NCBI GenBank assembly: GCA_021730285.1
Contig: CP082962.1
Span: 2,542,001-2,606,000, forward strand
Origin: Desulfovibrio sp. JY
Lineage (GTDB): Bacteria; Desulfobacterota; Desulfovibrionia; Desulfovibrionales; Desulfovibrionaceae
Length of the DNA: 64,000 nucleotides
Reading direction: 5' to 3'
The stretch's first letter is position 1; each line of letters begins with the position of its first letter. The notes below the pieces were generated by a model. That model saw nothing but the letters and a program-made list of their open reading frames with translations, made no database searches and was not told where the DNA came from. The translations under genes were made by a program, and so were the position numbers. This document shows, in pieces, positions 8,951 to 17,446 of this stretch.

Positions 8951-11176
8951 ATGATCCGCATAAACGAAATCCTGGACAAGACCGCCATCTATTTAAGCGA
9001 GGCGGAACAAGCGCTTATCACCAAAGCGTACGTGTTCTCCGCCGCGGCCCATGCCGGTCAGGTCCGCCTGTCCGGCGAACCCTATCTGTCCCATCCCCTG
9101 GAAGTGGCGGGGATCCTGGCCGACATGCGCCTGGACGCGGCCAGCATCGCGGCCGGGCTTTTGCACGACACCGTGGAGGACACCAAGGCCACGGTGGACG
9201 AGGTCGAGGAGCTTTTCGGCGACGACGTGGCCGATCTCGTCGACGGCGTGACCAAGATCAGCCTCATCCCCTTCGAGAGCAAGGAAGAGGCCCAGGCCGA
9301 GAATATCCGCAAGATGATCCTGGCCATGGCCAACGACATCCGGGTGATCCTGGTCAAGCTGGCCGACCGGATGCACAACATGCGCACCCTGGAGTTCCAG
9401 AAGCCCCATAAGCAGGCGCGCATCGCCCAGGAAACCATGGACATCTACGCCCCGCTGGCCAACCGGCTGGGCCTGCACCGCATCAAGACCGAGCTCGAGG
9501 ACATAAGCTTCAAGTACCTGAAGCCCGACGTCTACAACCAGATAAAAACCGGGGTCGACCGCCACCACACCCTCGACGAGTCCTACATCGAGCGGGTCAT
9601 CTCCCAGATCAAGGACCTGCTGCGGCCAAACAGCATCCGGGCCCGCATCTTCGGCCGCCGCAAGCATCTCTGGAGCGTGTTCAACAAGATGCGCGTCCAG
9701 GGGCTCACCCTCGACCAGGTCCACGACCTGGTGGCCTTTCGCGTCATCGTGGAAAATATCCGCGAATGCTACGCCGTGCTCGGCCTCGTGCACTCCATCT
9801 GGAAACCCGTGCCTGGGCGTTTCAAGGACTACATCTCCATGCCCAAGGCCAACATGTACCAGAGCCTGCACACCACGGTGGTGGGGCCTGACGGCGAGCG
9901 CATCGAGATCCAGATCCGCACGGTGGAGATGAACCGGCTGGCCGAGGAGGGCGTGGCCGCCCACTGGAAGTACAAGGAGCGCGAGAAGGGCAAGTTCAAC
10001 CCGAAGGACGTGGAGCGCTTCGCCTGGCTGCGCCAGATCATGGACTGGCAGCGGGAGCTCAAGGATTCGCGCGAGTTCATGGCCAACCTGCGCTTCGACC
10101 TGTTCCAGGACGAAGTCTACGTTTTCACGCCCAAGGGCGACGTCAAGGAGCTGCCCGAGGGCGGCACGGCCGTCGACCTGGCCTTTCTCATCCATACGGC
10201 CGTGGGCGAGCACTGCGCCGGAGCCAAGGTCAACGGCAAGCTGGTGACCCTCGAGACGCCGCTCAAAAATGGCGACACGGTCGAGATCATCACCGACAAA
10301 AATCGCCATCCCAACCGGGACTGGCTCAAGTTCGTCAAGACCGCCAAGGCCAGGACCCGCATCAAGCACTTCATCCGCACCGAGGAGCGGGTGCGTTCCA
10401 TCGCCCTTGGCCGCGAGATGCTGGAAAAGCAGGGCCGCAAGGACGGGGTCAACATCCAAAAGGCCATCAAGGACGGCTCCATGCTGGCCGTGGCCCGGGA
10501 GTTCTCCCTTGCCGGGGTCGAGGACGTGCTTTCGGCCGTGGGCTATTCGCGCATCACCCCAAAGAAGATCATCGGCCGGCTTGTACCCAAAAAGGAGGGC
10601 GAGGAGGCCGAGGCCCCGCACGCCAAGGCCGAAGCCCCGGCCGTTTCCCCGGCCGAGAGCGTGGCCGGGACCGGCAAGGGCAAACCCGGCGAGGGCGTGC
10701 GCATCCAGGGCGTGGACAACGTGCTCGTGCGTCTGGCCCAGTGCTGCAACCCCGTGCCCGGCGACGCCATCGTGGGCTACATTTCCCGGGGCCGGGGCGT
10801 GGTGGTCCATACCCACGACTGCCCCAACGTGCCCAACCTCGAATCCGAGCGCCTCATCCAGGTGAACTGGGAAGGCGAGAAGGAACAGCCCTACCATGCG
10901 GGGCTCTCCATCCTGGCCAAGAACAAGAAGGGCGTGCTCGGCAAGATTTCCCTGCTCCTGGCCGAGGAGGGCGTCAACATCGACTCCGGGGCCATCCATT
11001 CCAATGTGGACGGCACCACCCACCTCATTTTCCGGGTTGAGGTGCGCGATTCCAGCCACCTGTACCGGACCATCGACAAGTTGAGCCGCCTCGACGCCGT
11101 CATCGCCATCAAGCGGCAGGCGGTTACCGACGAACTTGGGGCCAGCCCCGAAGAGGAAGAAGCTCCGGGCGCATGA
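8951..11176 (+). CDS. rel: RelA/SpoT-family (p)ppGpp synthetase/hydrolase
   Basis: A 741-residue long-form Rel controlling (p)ppGpp. The hydrolase HD domain includes HDTVED (residues 72-77) and a downstream ADRMHNMRTL. The synthetase domain spans roughly residues 230-345 (RRKHLWSVFNKM and HDLVAFRVI), followed by a TGS domain near 385-445. A conserved-Cys region (LAQCCNPVPGD) and a C-terminal ACT domain near 655-725 complete it. The intact HD motif supports a bifunctional enzyme. It starts 36 bases after the binding-protein gene and overlaps the next gene by 4 bases, so it leads a three-gene unit. Confidence 0.96.
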   Translation: MIRINEILDKTAIYLSEAEQALITKAYVFSAAAHAGQVRLSGEPYLSHPLEVAGILADMRLDAASIAAGLLHDTVEDTKATVDEVEELFGDDVADLVDGVTKISLIPFESKEEAQAENIRKMILAMANDIRVILVKLADRMHNMRTLEFQKPHKQARIAQETMDIYAPLANRLGLHRIKTELEDISFKYLKPDVYNQIKTGVDRHHTLDESYIERVISQIKDLLRPNSIRARIFGRRKHLWSVFNKMRVQGLTLDQVHDLVAFRVIVENIRECYAVLGLVHSIWKPVPGRFKDYISMPKANMYQSLHTTVVGPDGERIEIQIRTVEMNRLAEEGVAAHWKYKEREKGKFNPKDVERFAWLRQIMDWQRELKDSREFMANLRFDLFQDEVYVFTPKGDVKELPEGGTAVDLAFLIHTAVGEHCAGAKVNGKLVTLETPLKNGDTVEIITDKNRHPNRDWLKFVKTAKARTRIKHFIRTEERVRSIALGREMLEKQGRKDGVNIQKAIKDGSMLAVAREFSLAGVEDVLSAVGYSRITPKKIIGRLVPKKEGEEAEAPHAKAEAPAVSPAESVAGTGKGKPGEGVRIQGVDNVLVRLAQCCNPVPGDAIVGYISRGRGVVVHTHDCPNVPNLESERLIQVNWEGEKEQPYHAGLSILAKNKKGVLGKISLLLAEEGVNIDSGAIHSNVDGTTHLIFRVEVRDSSHLYRTIDKLSRLDAVIAIKRQAVTDELGASPEEEEAPGA

Positions 11177-11763
11177 TGGGGAGCCGCCGGCACAGACAAG
11201 GCATGGCCCGGACGGGGCGTCGGCTCCTTTTCGGGGCCGTGGCGCTTGCGGCCGTGGCGTTTCTCATCGCGAACGAACGCATGGCCGCGCCCTGGCGGGA
11301 TCTGACCAGGGAGCTGGGGCCCGTGCCGCCGGCGTTCCACCTCCCCCTGGACATGCGTTCCAAGGGCGCGCAGACCGCCCTGGAAACCGGGCCGCACGGC
11401 GAAAGGATCCTGTGGGGCTACGGCCCGGAAACGCGGCTGCGCTTTGACACCCTGGCGCCCATGCGCCTTCGCCTGTGCTACGCCTTCACCTCGCCGGTGC
11501 GCGGCCAGGTCGTCACGGTGACGGTCAACGGACGCGCTCCGGCCACATATGACGCCCGGAAAGCCGGTCTCCCCGACGACGCCGGCCACCCCGTCTGCCG
11601 GGATTTCACCTCCCGGGCCGGGGACAACCGCATCACCTTCGCCTACCGGGCCTGGAACCATGGCGGCGACGATTTCGCCGGAAACGATCCCAGGTGGCTT
11701 GCCGTCACCTTCACCATGCTGCAACTGCTGCCCGTGCCCAGCGGGCCGGGGGCGTCCCGATGA
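11173..11763 (+). CDS. Membrane-anchored protein of unknown function
   Basis: A 196-residue protein with one N-terminal transmembrane or signal-anchor segment (LLFGAVALAAVAFLIA, residues 18-33). A probably extracytoplasmic domain follows that is rich in predicted beta-strands (VVTVTVNGRAPATYD, NRITFAYRAWNHGGDDF). It overlaps rel by 4 bases (ATGA) and the next gene by 4 bases, so it is translationally coupled with the membrane glycosyltransferase. A carbohydrate-binding-like or accessory role to that enzyme is an inference. I do not recognise the family. Confidence 0.75.
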   Translation: MMGSRRHRQGMARTGRRLLFGAVALAAVAFLIANERMAAPWRDLTRELGPVPPAFHLPLDMRSKGAQTALETGPHGERILWGYGPETRLRFDTLAPMRLRLCYAFTSPVRGQVVTVTVNGRAPATYDARKAGLPDDAGHPVCRDFTSRAGDNRITFAYRAWNHGGDDFAGNDPRWLAVTFTMLQLLPVPSGPGASR

Positions 11764-13274
11764 GCGCCGACCGCCTGCCGCGTCTGGCGACCAAGGTCTG
11801 GATCGCCGGGCTCGTTGCCTACGTCGTCTGGCGGGCGTTTGGTCTGTCCATGACCTGCGACGAGGCCTGGACCGCCGAGCCCTTGCCCTATCCCGGGCTT
11901 TTTTCTTTCATCACCCCGGCCTTTATCGCCGGGCTCAACGTCCATCTGCTCAATTCCTGGCTGATCAACCTGTGCCTGACGGTTTTCGGCGAGCATGACT
12001 GGGCGGTGCGGCTGCCGGCCCTGGCCGGTGGCATTTGTTATCTTTGCCTGGCCTACCGCCTAAGCGCCCGTTTTTTTGCCGGCTGGGCCCTGCCGGCCGC
12101 AGTGGTGCTGCTTTCGGCCAATCCGTATATGCTCGACTTTTTCTCCATCGGCCGGGGCTACGCCCTGGGCCTGGGCCTGACTATGCTGGGCCTTTCCCGC
12201 CTGCTGGCGATCCGGGACGCGGACCGGCCGCCGTGGCATCTGGGCTTTTTCGCCCTGGCCGCCCTGGCCAACCTGTCCTTTCTCTACGCCTACCTTACCG
12301 CCCTGGCGCTGGTCGCGGTCCGGTTTCTCTGGCGGCTGCGGCAAGGCTCCCGTCCGCGCGGCCGGGAACTTGCCGCCGCCTGCCTGCCCGTCCTTACGAC
12401 GCTGGCCGGTCTGGCCGCCATCTACGGCCCGGCCATGCGCCTGGCCGCGAAACACAACGAATATTGGTGGGGGAGCGACGCCGGCTTCGTCAGCGGCGGT
12501 CTGGCCAGCTTTTTTGCGGTCACGCTGTACCGCACCGGCATCGACCCGGCCCTGCCGCGCCTCCTGGCCTGGACGGCCATGGGGCTTTTGGCGGGGCTCG
12601 CGGCGGCGGCAACCGCGTCACGCGCCTGGGCCGGCCCCAGGCGGACGCTGGCTGCGGCCTTTTTCACGTTGCTGGCCTTTTGCGGCATCGTCTGGGCGGG
12701 CGTGACCCTGGAGCATGCCCTGTTCGGCACGCCGTACCTCATCGAGCGGGGATTGCTTTTTTACTGGCCGGCGCTGGTGCTGGCCATCCTTTGCGGTCTC
12801 GGCTGCCTGCCGCCCGGGAAGACGTGGCGGGCTGTCGGCGGGGGCGTCCTGGCCGTGCTGTGCCTGGCCGCGCTTGGCAATTTCGCCCGGGCCGCCAACC
12901 TCACCTACACGTTTACCTGGCGCAATGACGCCTGCTCGCGGCCCTTCATGCGGCGCATCGCGCGCGAGAACTACCCGCGCAATTTCACCCGCGAGAAGAT
13001 CGGCATCGCCGTGACCCACATGGCCATCCACACCGTGGACTACTACGTGCGCCACCTGCACATGGCCTATGTGGAGACGGTGCGGGGCCTGGAATACCTG
13101 CCCGAGGCCGCCTACGGCATCATGCCGGCCGACCTCGCCGCCAGCCCGGAAGTGGCCGACCGCTTCGAGGTCATCATGACCTGCCCGGCAAGTGGCCTCG
13201 TCCTGACCCGCCGCCGGGGGGAAACCTTTCTGAAGAAAGGTTTCCCCCCGGACCCCCTTTCCAAAGACTTTTAA
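11760..13274 (+). CDS. GT-C-like (ArnT/PMT, family 39-type) membrane glycosyltransferase
   Basis: A 504-residue polytopic protein with about ten hydrophobic segments. The first extracytoplasmic loop has an acidic pair in SMTCDEAWTAEP, the position where polyprenyl-phosphate-dependent GT-C enzymes keep their catalytic Asp. It overlaps the preceding gene by 4 bases. The last 20 or so residues (ending GETFLKKGFPPDPLSKDF) are encoded by a dispersed hairpin repeat, so the native C-terminus was probably shorter or was replaced. The sugar and acceptor are unknown. Confidence 0.75.
   Translation: MSADRLPRLATKVWIAGLVAYVVWRAFGLSMTCDEAWTAEPLPYPGLFSFITPAFIAGLNVHLLNSWLINLCLTVFGEHDWAVRLPALAGGICYLCLAYRLSARFFAGWALPAAVVLLSANPYMLDFFSIGRGYALGLGLTMLGLSRLLAIRDADRPPWHLGFFALAALANLSFLYAYLTALALVAVRFLWRLRQGSRPRGRELAAACLPVLTTLAGLAAIYGPAMRLAAKHNEYWWGSDAGFVSGGLASFFAVTLYRTGIDPALPRLLAWTAMGLLAGLAAAATASRAWAGPRRTLAAAFFTLLAFCGIVWAGVTLEHALFGTPYLIERGLLFYWPALVLAILCGLGCLPPGKTWRAVGGGVLAVLCLAALGNFARAANLTYTFTWRNDACSRPFMRRIARENYPRNFTREKIGIAVTHMAIHTVDYYVRHLHMAYVETVRGLEYLPEAAYGIMPADLAASPEVADRFEVIMTCPASGLVLTRRRGETFLKKGFPPDPLSKDF
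13214..13272 (-). repeat. Dispersed hairpin repeat, type A (copy 1)
   Basis: A 17-bp perfect stem with loop TGAA (13214-13251) followed by the family flank CCCCCTTTCCAAAGACTTTT. On the minus strand the order is flank then stem. It overlaps the 3' end of the glycosyltransferase gene and supplies its last codons and stop region. It faces copy 2 across a 60-base spacer. Confidence 0.85.
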
Positions 13275-13315
13275 TAGTTACAGGGCACTACCGTTACATT
13301 ATCCGTAACCGTTGA

Positions 13316-13378
13316 ACGTTTTAGGGAGGGGAGAGCGCGAGAGGGGAACCCCTTTTTCAAAAGGGGTTCCCCTCTCGC
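13316..13378 (+). repeat. Dispersed hairpin repeat, type B (copy 2)
   Basis: A 20-bp perfect stem (13337-13378) beginning GCGAGAGGGGAACCCC with a 2-base loop, preceded by the flank GTTTTAGGGAGGGGAGAG. The stem lies 17 bases beyond the stop of the minus-strand gene to its right. With copy 1 it forms an inverted pair in a convergent intergenic region and may end transcription from both sides. Confidence 0.85.
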
Positions 13379-13395
13379 ATCGCCTTTTCCTTATC

Positions 13396-14043
13396 CTACG
13401 AAGTATCATTGGCCAAAATATAGCCGACGAGCGCGGCGTTGAGGATGGCTCCCGGGGTGCCGCCGGTTGCGGCGGCGGCCGAAGCGGCGGCGAAGGTTGA
13501 GGCCGCTTGGGTGGAGATGGTCGGGCTGGTGATGCCCGAGGTGTCGAGGCCCGCGTTTGACAGCATGGTTTTCAGGGACTCGGTGTAGCTGGCGGCCTGG
13601 GTGTTTAAGATGTTCGCCCCGCTGGCCACGGCGGCGAGCCAGGCGGTCCCGGCGTTGGAGGCCATGGACGCGATGTTGGCCATGGCGTTGGAAATTTCGA
13701 TCATGGCGTTGCTGACCGTGGCGGTCGGCAGGGTGATGCCGCTTAAGGTGTCGTACAGGCTGGTCATCGCGGCTTGTCTGCCGGCCTCCGAAGTGGTCGA
13801 GGCCATTGCCGTATTATAGCTCGTGTAGGCCTTCATGTACTGCACCTGGACGCTCGATTGGGCGTCCGTGGGCAGCAGGCTGATCATGGTATTGTTGAAA
13901 TCGGCCTTGGCCGTGGCGATGCCGGCCCGGCGATTGGACGACGAGGATGCCGCGTTCTCGGCGGAGGTGAGCTTGGCGCAGGCAAGGCTGTATTGATACG
14001 CCCAATTGACGACGTCGCTTGTGCTCACGGATGTGGTGGCCAT
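13396..14043 (-). CDS. Ala/Ser/Thr-rich hypothetical protein
   Basis: A 215-residue protein dominated by Ala, Ser, Thr and Asn, with no signal peptide, cysteine-poor (one Cys near residue 22) and mainly helical in pattern (for example SNAMIEISNAMANIASMASNAG). GGAGG lies 6 bases before the ATG. It is divergent from the dksA-like gene and ends at a hairpin repeat. The composition recalls secreted filament or phasin-like proteins, but I see no diagnostic motif and assign no function. Confidence 0.7.
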   Translation of the reverse strand: MATTSVSTSDVVNWAYQYSLACAKLTSAENAASSSSNRRAGIATAKADFNNTMISLLPTDAQSSVQVQYMKAYTSYNTAMASTTSEAGRQAAMTSLYDTLSGITLPTATVSNAMIEISNAMANIASMASNAGTAWLAAVASGANILNTQAASYTESLKTMLSNAGLDTSGITSPTISTQAASTFAAASAAAATGGTPGAILNAALVGYILANDTS

Positions 14044-14353
14044 AGGTGCCTCCAGGCGGCAAGTTCGACCCGGTCCGGCGGGGACGGAATCGTGTGCCTG
14101 GGAGAGAGCAAGAAGGCTGCCAGCCTTCAAAATACGGGATAACCCGTTCGAATGGATTGAAGAATTTTGTAAGAGCCCAAGGAATATTTTGCCGCCCGGC
14201 CGAAACCTCCGGCCAAAGCTGCCGTCACCAACTCTCCACACGGCCGTCACCCACGCTCCAAATCCCTCAGGCAAACGGATAACGCTCGGTTCCCGAGGGG
14301 AGCCCCCGGGAGCTCCGGGCGTCCGCCAACCTTTCTCGCACTGGAGAAATGCC
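14044..14353. other. Divergent intergenic region with a 17-bp palindrome
   Basis: 310 bases separating two divergent genes. At 14112-14128 there is a perfect palindrome GAAGGCTG-C-CAGCCTTC without a T-run on either strand, so an operator or an RNA hairpin is likelier than a terminator. I see no convincing -35/-10 pair and no gene. Confidence 0.5.
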
Positions 14354-14749
14354 ATGGGACATCTTGACGTGGATCGCTTCAAGCAGGTGCTCACCGAAAT
14401 GCTCGACACCCTCATCGGCCAGTCGCGCGACTGCCTTGACGTCATGTCGCAGGAAGTGGCGGCTTTCGCCGATGTCACGGACCGGGCCACGGCCGAATCC
14501 GACCGCCACATGACCATCATCATGCGCGAGCGCGACCGTCAGCTCATCGATGAGATCCACGAAGCCCTGGAACGGGTCAAGGACGGCGAATACGGTATCT
14601 GTCAGGAGTGCGGCGAGGAGATCGGCATGGCTCGCTTGCGCGCTCAGCCCACCGCCACCCTGTGCGTGCACTGCAAGGCCATGTTCGAGGATATGGGCCG
14701 GCCCTACATGGTCCCGGCCGGAAGCGAGGCGGCCTTTCTCGAGGAATAG
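14354..14749 (+). CDS. dksA: DksA/TraR-family zinc-finger protein
   Basis: A 131-residue RNA-polymerase secondary-channel regulator. It has the DxxDxA signature at the coiled-coil tip (DVTDRA, residues 40-45), as in DksA. A four-Cys zinc finger follows (C83, C86, C104, C107) within YGICQECGEEI...CVHCK. The length is slightly below E. coli DksA (151). It probably acts with the (p)ppGpp made by the Rel encoded nearby. It is monocistronic; the start was chosen at the ATG that gives the usual DksA N-terminus. Confidence 0.85.
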   Translation: MGHLDVDRFKQVLTEMLDTLIGQSRDCLDVMSQEVAAFADVTDRATAESDRHMTIIMRERDRQLIDEIHEALERVKDGEYGICQECGEEIGMARLRAQPTATLCVHCKAMFEDMGRPYMVPAGSEAAFLEE

Positions 14750-15011
14750 CCGCTGCTCGCACAATCGCCGGCCGTCCGGCTGTGCGGCGCGCCGGTCGCG
14801 TGCCGCGCTTCGAAGGACTGGCGTTTGCCGGGACGCGGCCCGGGCCGTGGCCCACGCCCGGAGTGCGTCTTTCCGGGCGGGCCGCGACTGCTGGGGAATG
14901 CCCGAAAAAAACGTCGGGCACGGAAGACGTAGCGTCCTTTTCGGGAAGGACGGGCCGCCGAAGCCCACGGTGCCGGTTCCTGAAAGCGCAGAGGCGTTCG
15001 GGAACGCGGCC

Positions 15012-16127
15012 TCAGGTCCGGGCCGGATCGGCCGGGACGTCCGGCAGGGTCAACTCGGCCAGACAGCCGCCGCCCGGGCGGTTGGCACAGGTCAGCGTGC
15101 CGCCGAGTTCCTCGGCGTTGCGTTTGGCGATGCAAAGCCCCATGCCGACGCCCACGGCCTTGGTGGTGAAAAATGGATCGAAGATGAAGGGGCGTATGTC
15201 CTCGGCCATCCCCGGTCCCCGGTCCTCCACGGCAAGCACCAGCCCTTGCCGGCCTTCCCGGCGCACGTGCACCGCAATCATGCCTGCCGCGTCGCCGCCG
15301 GCGGCGTTTCCCGCCTCCAGGGCGTTGGCCAAAAGCTCCGCCAGGGTCTCCACCGTCAGTTCGGCGTCGAGGCGCGCCAACCCCACGGCCGCGTCCACGG
15401 TAAAAGGCGCATTGCATCCCGTCCTGGACCGGGCCGTTTCCATGGCCCGCGTGGCCAGATCGACCGGGTCGGCCATGACCGGCACGGCCGATCGGCGTCT
15501 GGCATAGGACGACACGGCCCGTACCACGGATTCCAGCCGCCTGGCTCCGTCGAGGATTATGGCCAGCGCTTCGGCGTCGGGATCGCCTTCGGGATGGCGT
15601 CGTTGCAGCCGGCCGGCGAAACCGCCGATGATCATGAGCGGATTTCTGATCTGATGGGCCACGGCCAGGGAAAAGCGGCCGAGGCTTTCGATGCGCTCCT
15701 GCTGGACGGCGTGGATGCCGAGCAGCATGTCGCGTTCCCTGGCGTGGAGCGCGAAGATCTCGGTCATGTCGTCGATCTCGAACAGGATGCCGAAGATCTT
15801 TTCGTTTTCCAGGAGCAGCGAGCAGGACAGGCGGAAATGGCGCAGCGTGCCGTCGGGATGGCGGTAGGAGAAGGTGACGGGCGTGGGCTTGCGGCCGTGC
15901 TTGATGGGGGTGGCCAGGAAATGGGCTAGCCCGCGCGGGTTGTCCGACCGGGCGACGATGGATTTTGCCCTGGCCGGGTCGGCCAGGGATTGCGGCGTCT
16001 CGCCGAGTAGGGCGGCGGCGGCCGGGTTGGAGGCGTAGACCAGCCCCTTGCTGTTGGCGATGACCACCCCGGCCGAGAAGCCGCCGAGCAGGTCGTTAAA
16101 ATAGGTGGAATGGGCGAAGGTCAGCAT
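15012..16127 (-). CDS. PAS-domain sensor histidine kinase
   Basis: A soluble 371-residue kinase. A PAS domain occupies roughly residues 10-130 (GFSAGVVIANSKGLVYASNPAAAALLG). The HisKA dimerisation helix carries the phospho-acceptor His in FSLAVAHQIRNPLMIIGGF. The HATPase_c domain has an N box (ELLANALEAG), DRGPGM and a G2 box (VGVGMGLCIAKR). No transmembrane segments are seen, so it senses an internal signal. No response-regulator gene is adjacent; the partner is unknown. An in-frame start 66 bases upstream is possible, and neither start has a strong ribosome site. Confidence 0.9.
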   Translation of the reverse strand: MLTFAHSTYFNDLLGGFSAGVVIANSKGLVYASNPAAAALLGETPQSLADPARAKSIVARSDNPRGLAHFLATPIKHGRKPTPVTFSYRHPDGTLRHFRLSCSLLLENEKIFGILFEIDDMTEIFALHARERDMLLGIHAVQQERIESLGRFSLAVAHQIRNPLMIIGGFAGRLQRRHPEGDPDAEALAIILDGARRLESVVRAVSSYARRRSAVPVMADPVDLATRAMETARSRTGCNAPFTVDAAVGLARLDAELTVETLAELLANALEAGNAAGGDAAGMIAVHVRREGRQGLVLAVEDRGPGMAEDIRPFIFDPFFTTKAVGVGMGLCIAKRNAEELGGTLTCANRPGGGCLAELTLPDVPADPART

Positions 16128-16344
16128 GGGGCGGCCTCGCTGGTGTGGCGTCCTGGCAAAAGCCGGCGCGTGTTGCGGGTGGGACGCGGCCACTATGGGG
16201 GGCGCGGGTTACGGCTCTATGACGGGTGCCGGCTGGCCCGGGGGGCACCATTTTGTCGTCTCCCGGGACGGATTTGTAGGGATCTGGTGTTTTTCCCCCT
16301 CGCTGCGAACATAATATCTTGAAATATTATAATAATTATTTGGA

Positions 16345-17322
16345 ATGAATCTTGCTTTAGAAAAGAACATGGAAACGCTTGAAACCCGCTATGGCAACCT
16401 GCCCGTGGACGGTCCGGTGGACCGTTATCGGGACGGTTCCCTGCGCGCCGCCTATGTGGATGGCCCCGTGGCCCTGGAAACTTCGCTCGGGCGACTCACG
16501 CCCCAACACAGCATCGACGACACACGGCGCATGCAGTTGCCGCAGGTGACCTTTTTCCCCAACGGGCAAGTGCGCTCGTTGCCGCTCGAAACCCGCACCG
16601 TGGTGGCCACGCCGGTCGGCGAGCTCCCGGTGGAGCTGGTCACGTTTCATGAAAACGGCGCCGTGGCCCGGGTGTTTCCGCTCAACGGCAAGCTTTCCGG
16701 CTACTGGACCGAGGCCGACGAGGCGGGCATGGCCGAGACGTTGCGCCTGGACACCCCCGTTGGCCGCATCGCCTCCCGGTTCGTTTCCCTGGCCTTTTCC
16801 CCGGACGGGGCACTGCGCAGCCTCACCCTGTGGCCCGGAGAGGAAGTGACGGTGAAAACGCCGGTCGGCAACGCGCCGGTGCGCCTGGGTGTGAGCTTTT
16901 ACCCCGGCGGCACCCTGCGCTCGGTGGAGCCGGCGCGGCCCATGGAAACCCCCACCCCGGCCGGTGTCATCTGGGCCTACGATCCCGATGCGGTGGGCAT
17001 CTCCGGCGACGAGAACTCCCTGGCCTTCGAGCCGTCGGGCGCGGTCTCGCGCGTGGCCACCGTGCGTTCGCAGGTCGTGGCGCGGCTGCCGGGCGAGGCG
17101 CCCCGCGAACTGGCCCCGGCCGTGCGCGAAAGCATTTGCGGCGACGGCGACCGTGAAATAACGCCGCTGGTTCTGGAATTCACCGCCCAGAACCTCATCG
17201 CCCGCCACGGCAGCATCGGCAAGCCCTTCGCCATCCTGCCCCGGGCCGGAGCGAGCCTCGTGGCCAAGCCGTTCGTCTCGGCCTTTGCCGTTTCCTTCGC
17301 GCCGAAACACTGCGCCATGTAG
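16345..17322 (+). CDS. Repeat protein with MORN-like TPVG...FxxxGxxRS units
   Basis: A 325-residue cytoplasmic protein built of repeats of about 35-45 residues: a TPVG-type turn, a hydrophobic strand, then F-x3-G-x2-R-S (VTFFPNGQVRSLPL, LAFSPDGALRSLTL, VSFYPGGTLRSVEP). The pattern resembles MORN or YwqK-type beta-hairpin repeats, which often act as scaffolds. ATG at 16345 lies just after an AT-rich stretch (TATAAT at 16328-16333); an in-frame ATG at 16369 is an alternative. The function is unknown. Confidence 0.75.
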   Translation: MNLALEKNMETLETRYGNLPVDGPVDRYRDGSLRAAYVDGPVALETSLGRLTPQHSIDDTRRMQLPQVTFFPNGQVRSLPLETRTVVATPVGELPVELVTFHENGAVARVFPLNGKLSGYWTEADEAGMAETLRLDTPVGRIASRFVSLAFSPDGALRSLTLWPGEEVTVKTPVGNAPVRLGVSFYPGGTLRSVEPARPMETPTPAGVIWAYDPDAVGISGDENSLAFEPSGAVSRVATVRSQVVARLPGEAPRELAPAVRESICGDGDREITPLVLEFTAQNLIARHGSIGKPFAILPRAGASLVAKPFVSAFAVSFAPKHCAM

Positions 17323-17446
17323 ACCGGTTTTCCTTGACGACCTCCCCTTGCGGCCTGATATGAAAGGATGGCGCGTCTCAACCGGGAAACGGCAGGACGC
17401 GCCATCGGACGCCACAGGCGTCCGCAACGTAGCAAGGAGGTCTCTC

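Noticed and set aside
14095-14165. tRNA-like segment with GTTCGAATGG
   Set aside because: The bases around it do not form acceptor or anticodon stems and no CCA end follows; it is probably a chance match in a promoter region.
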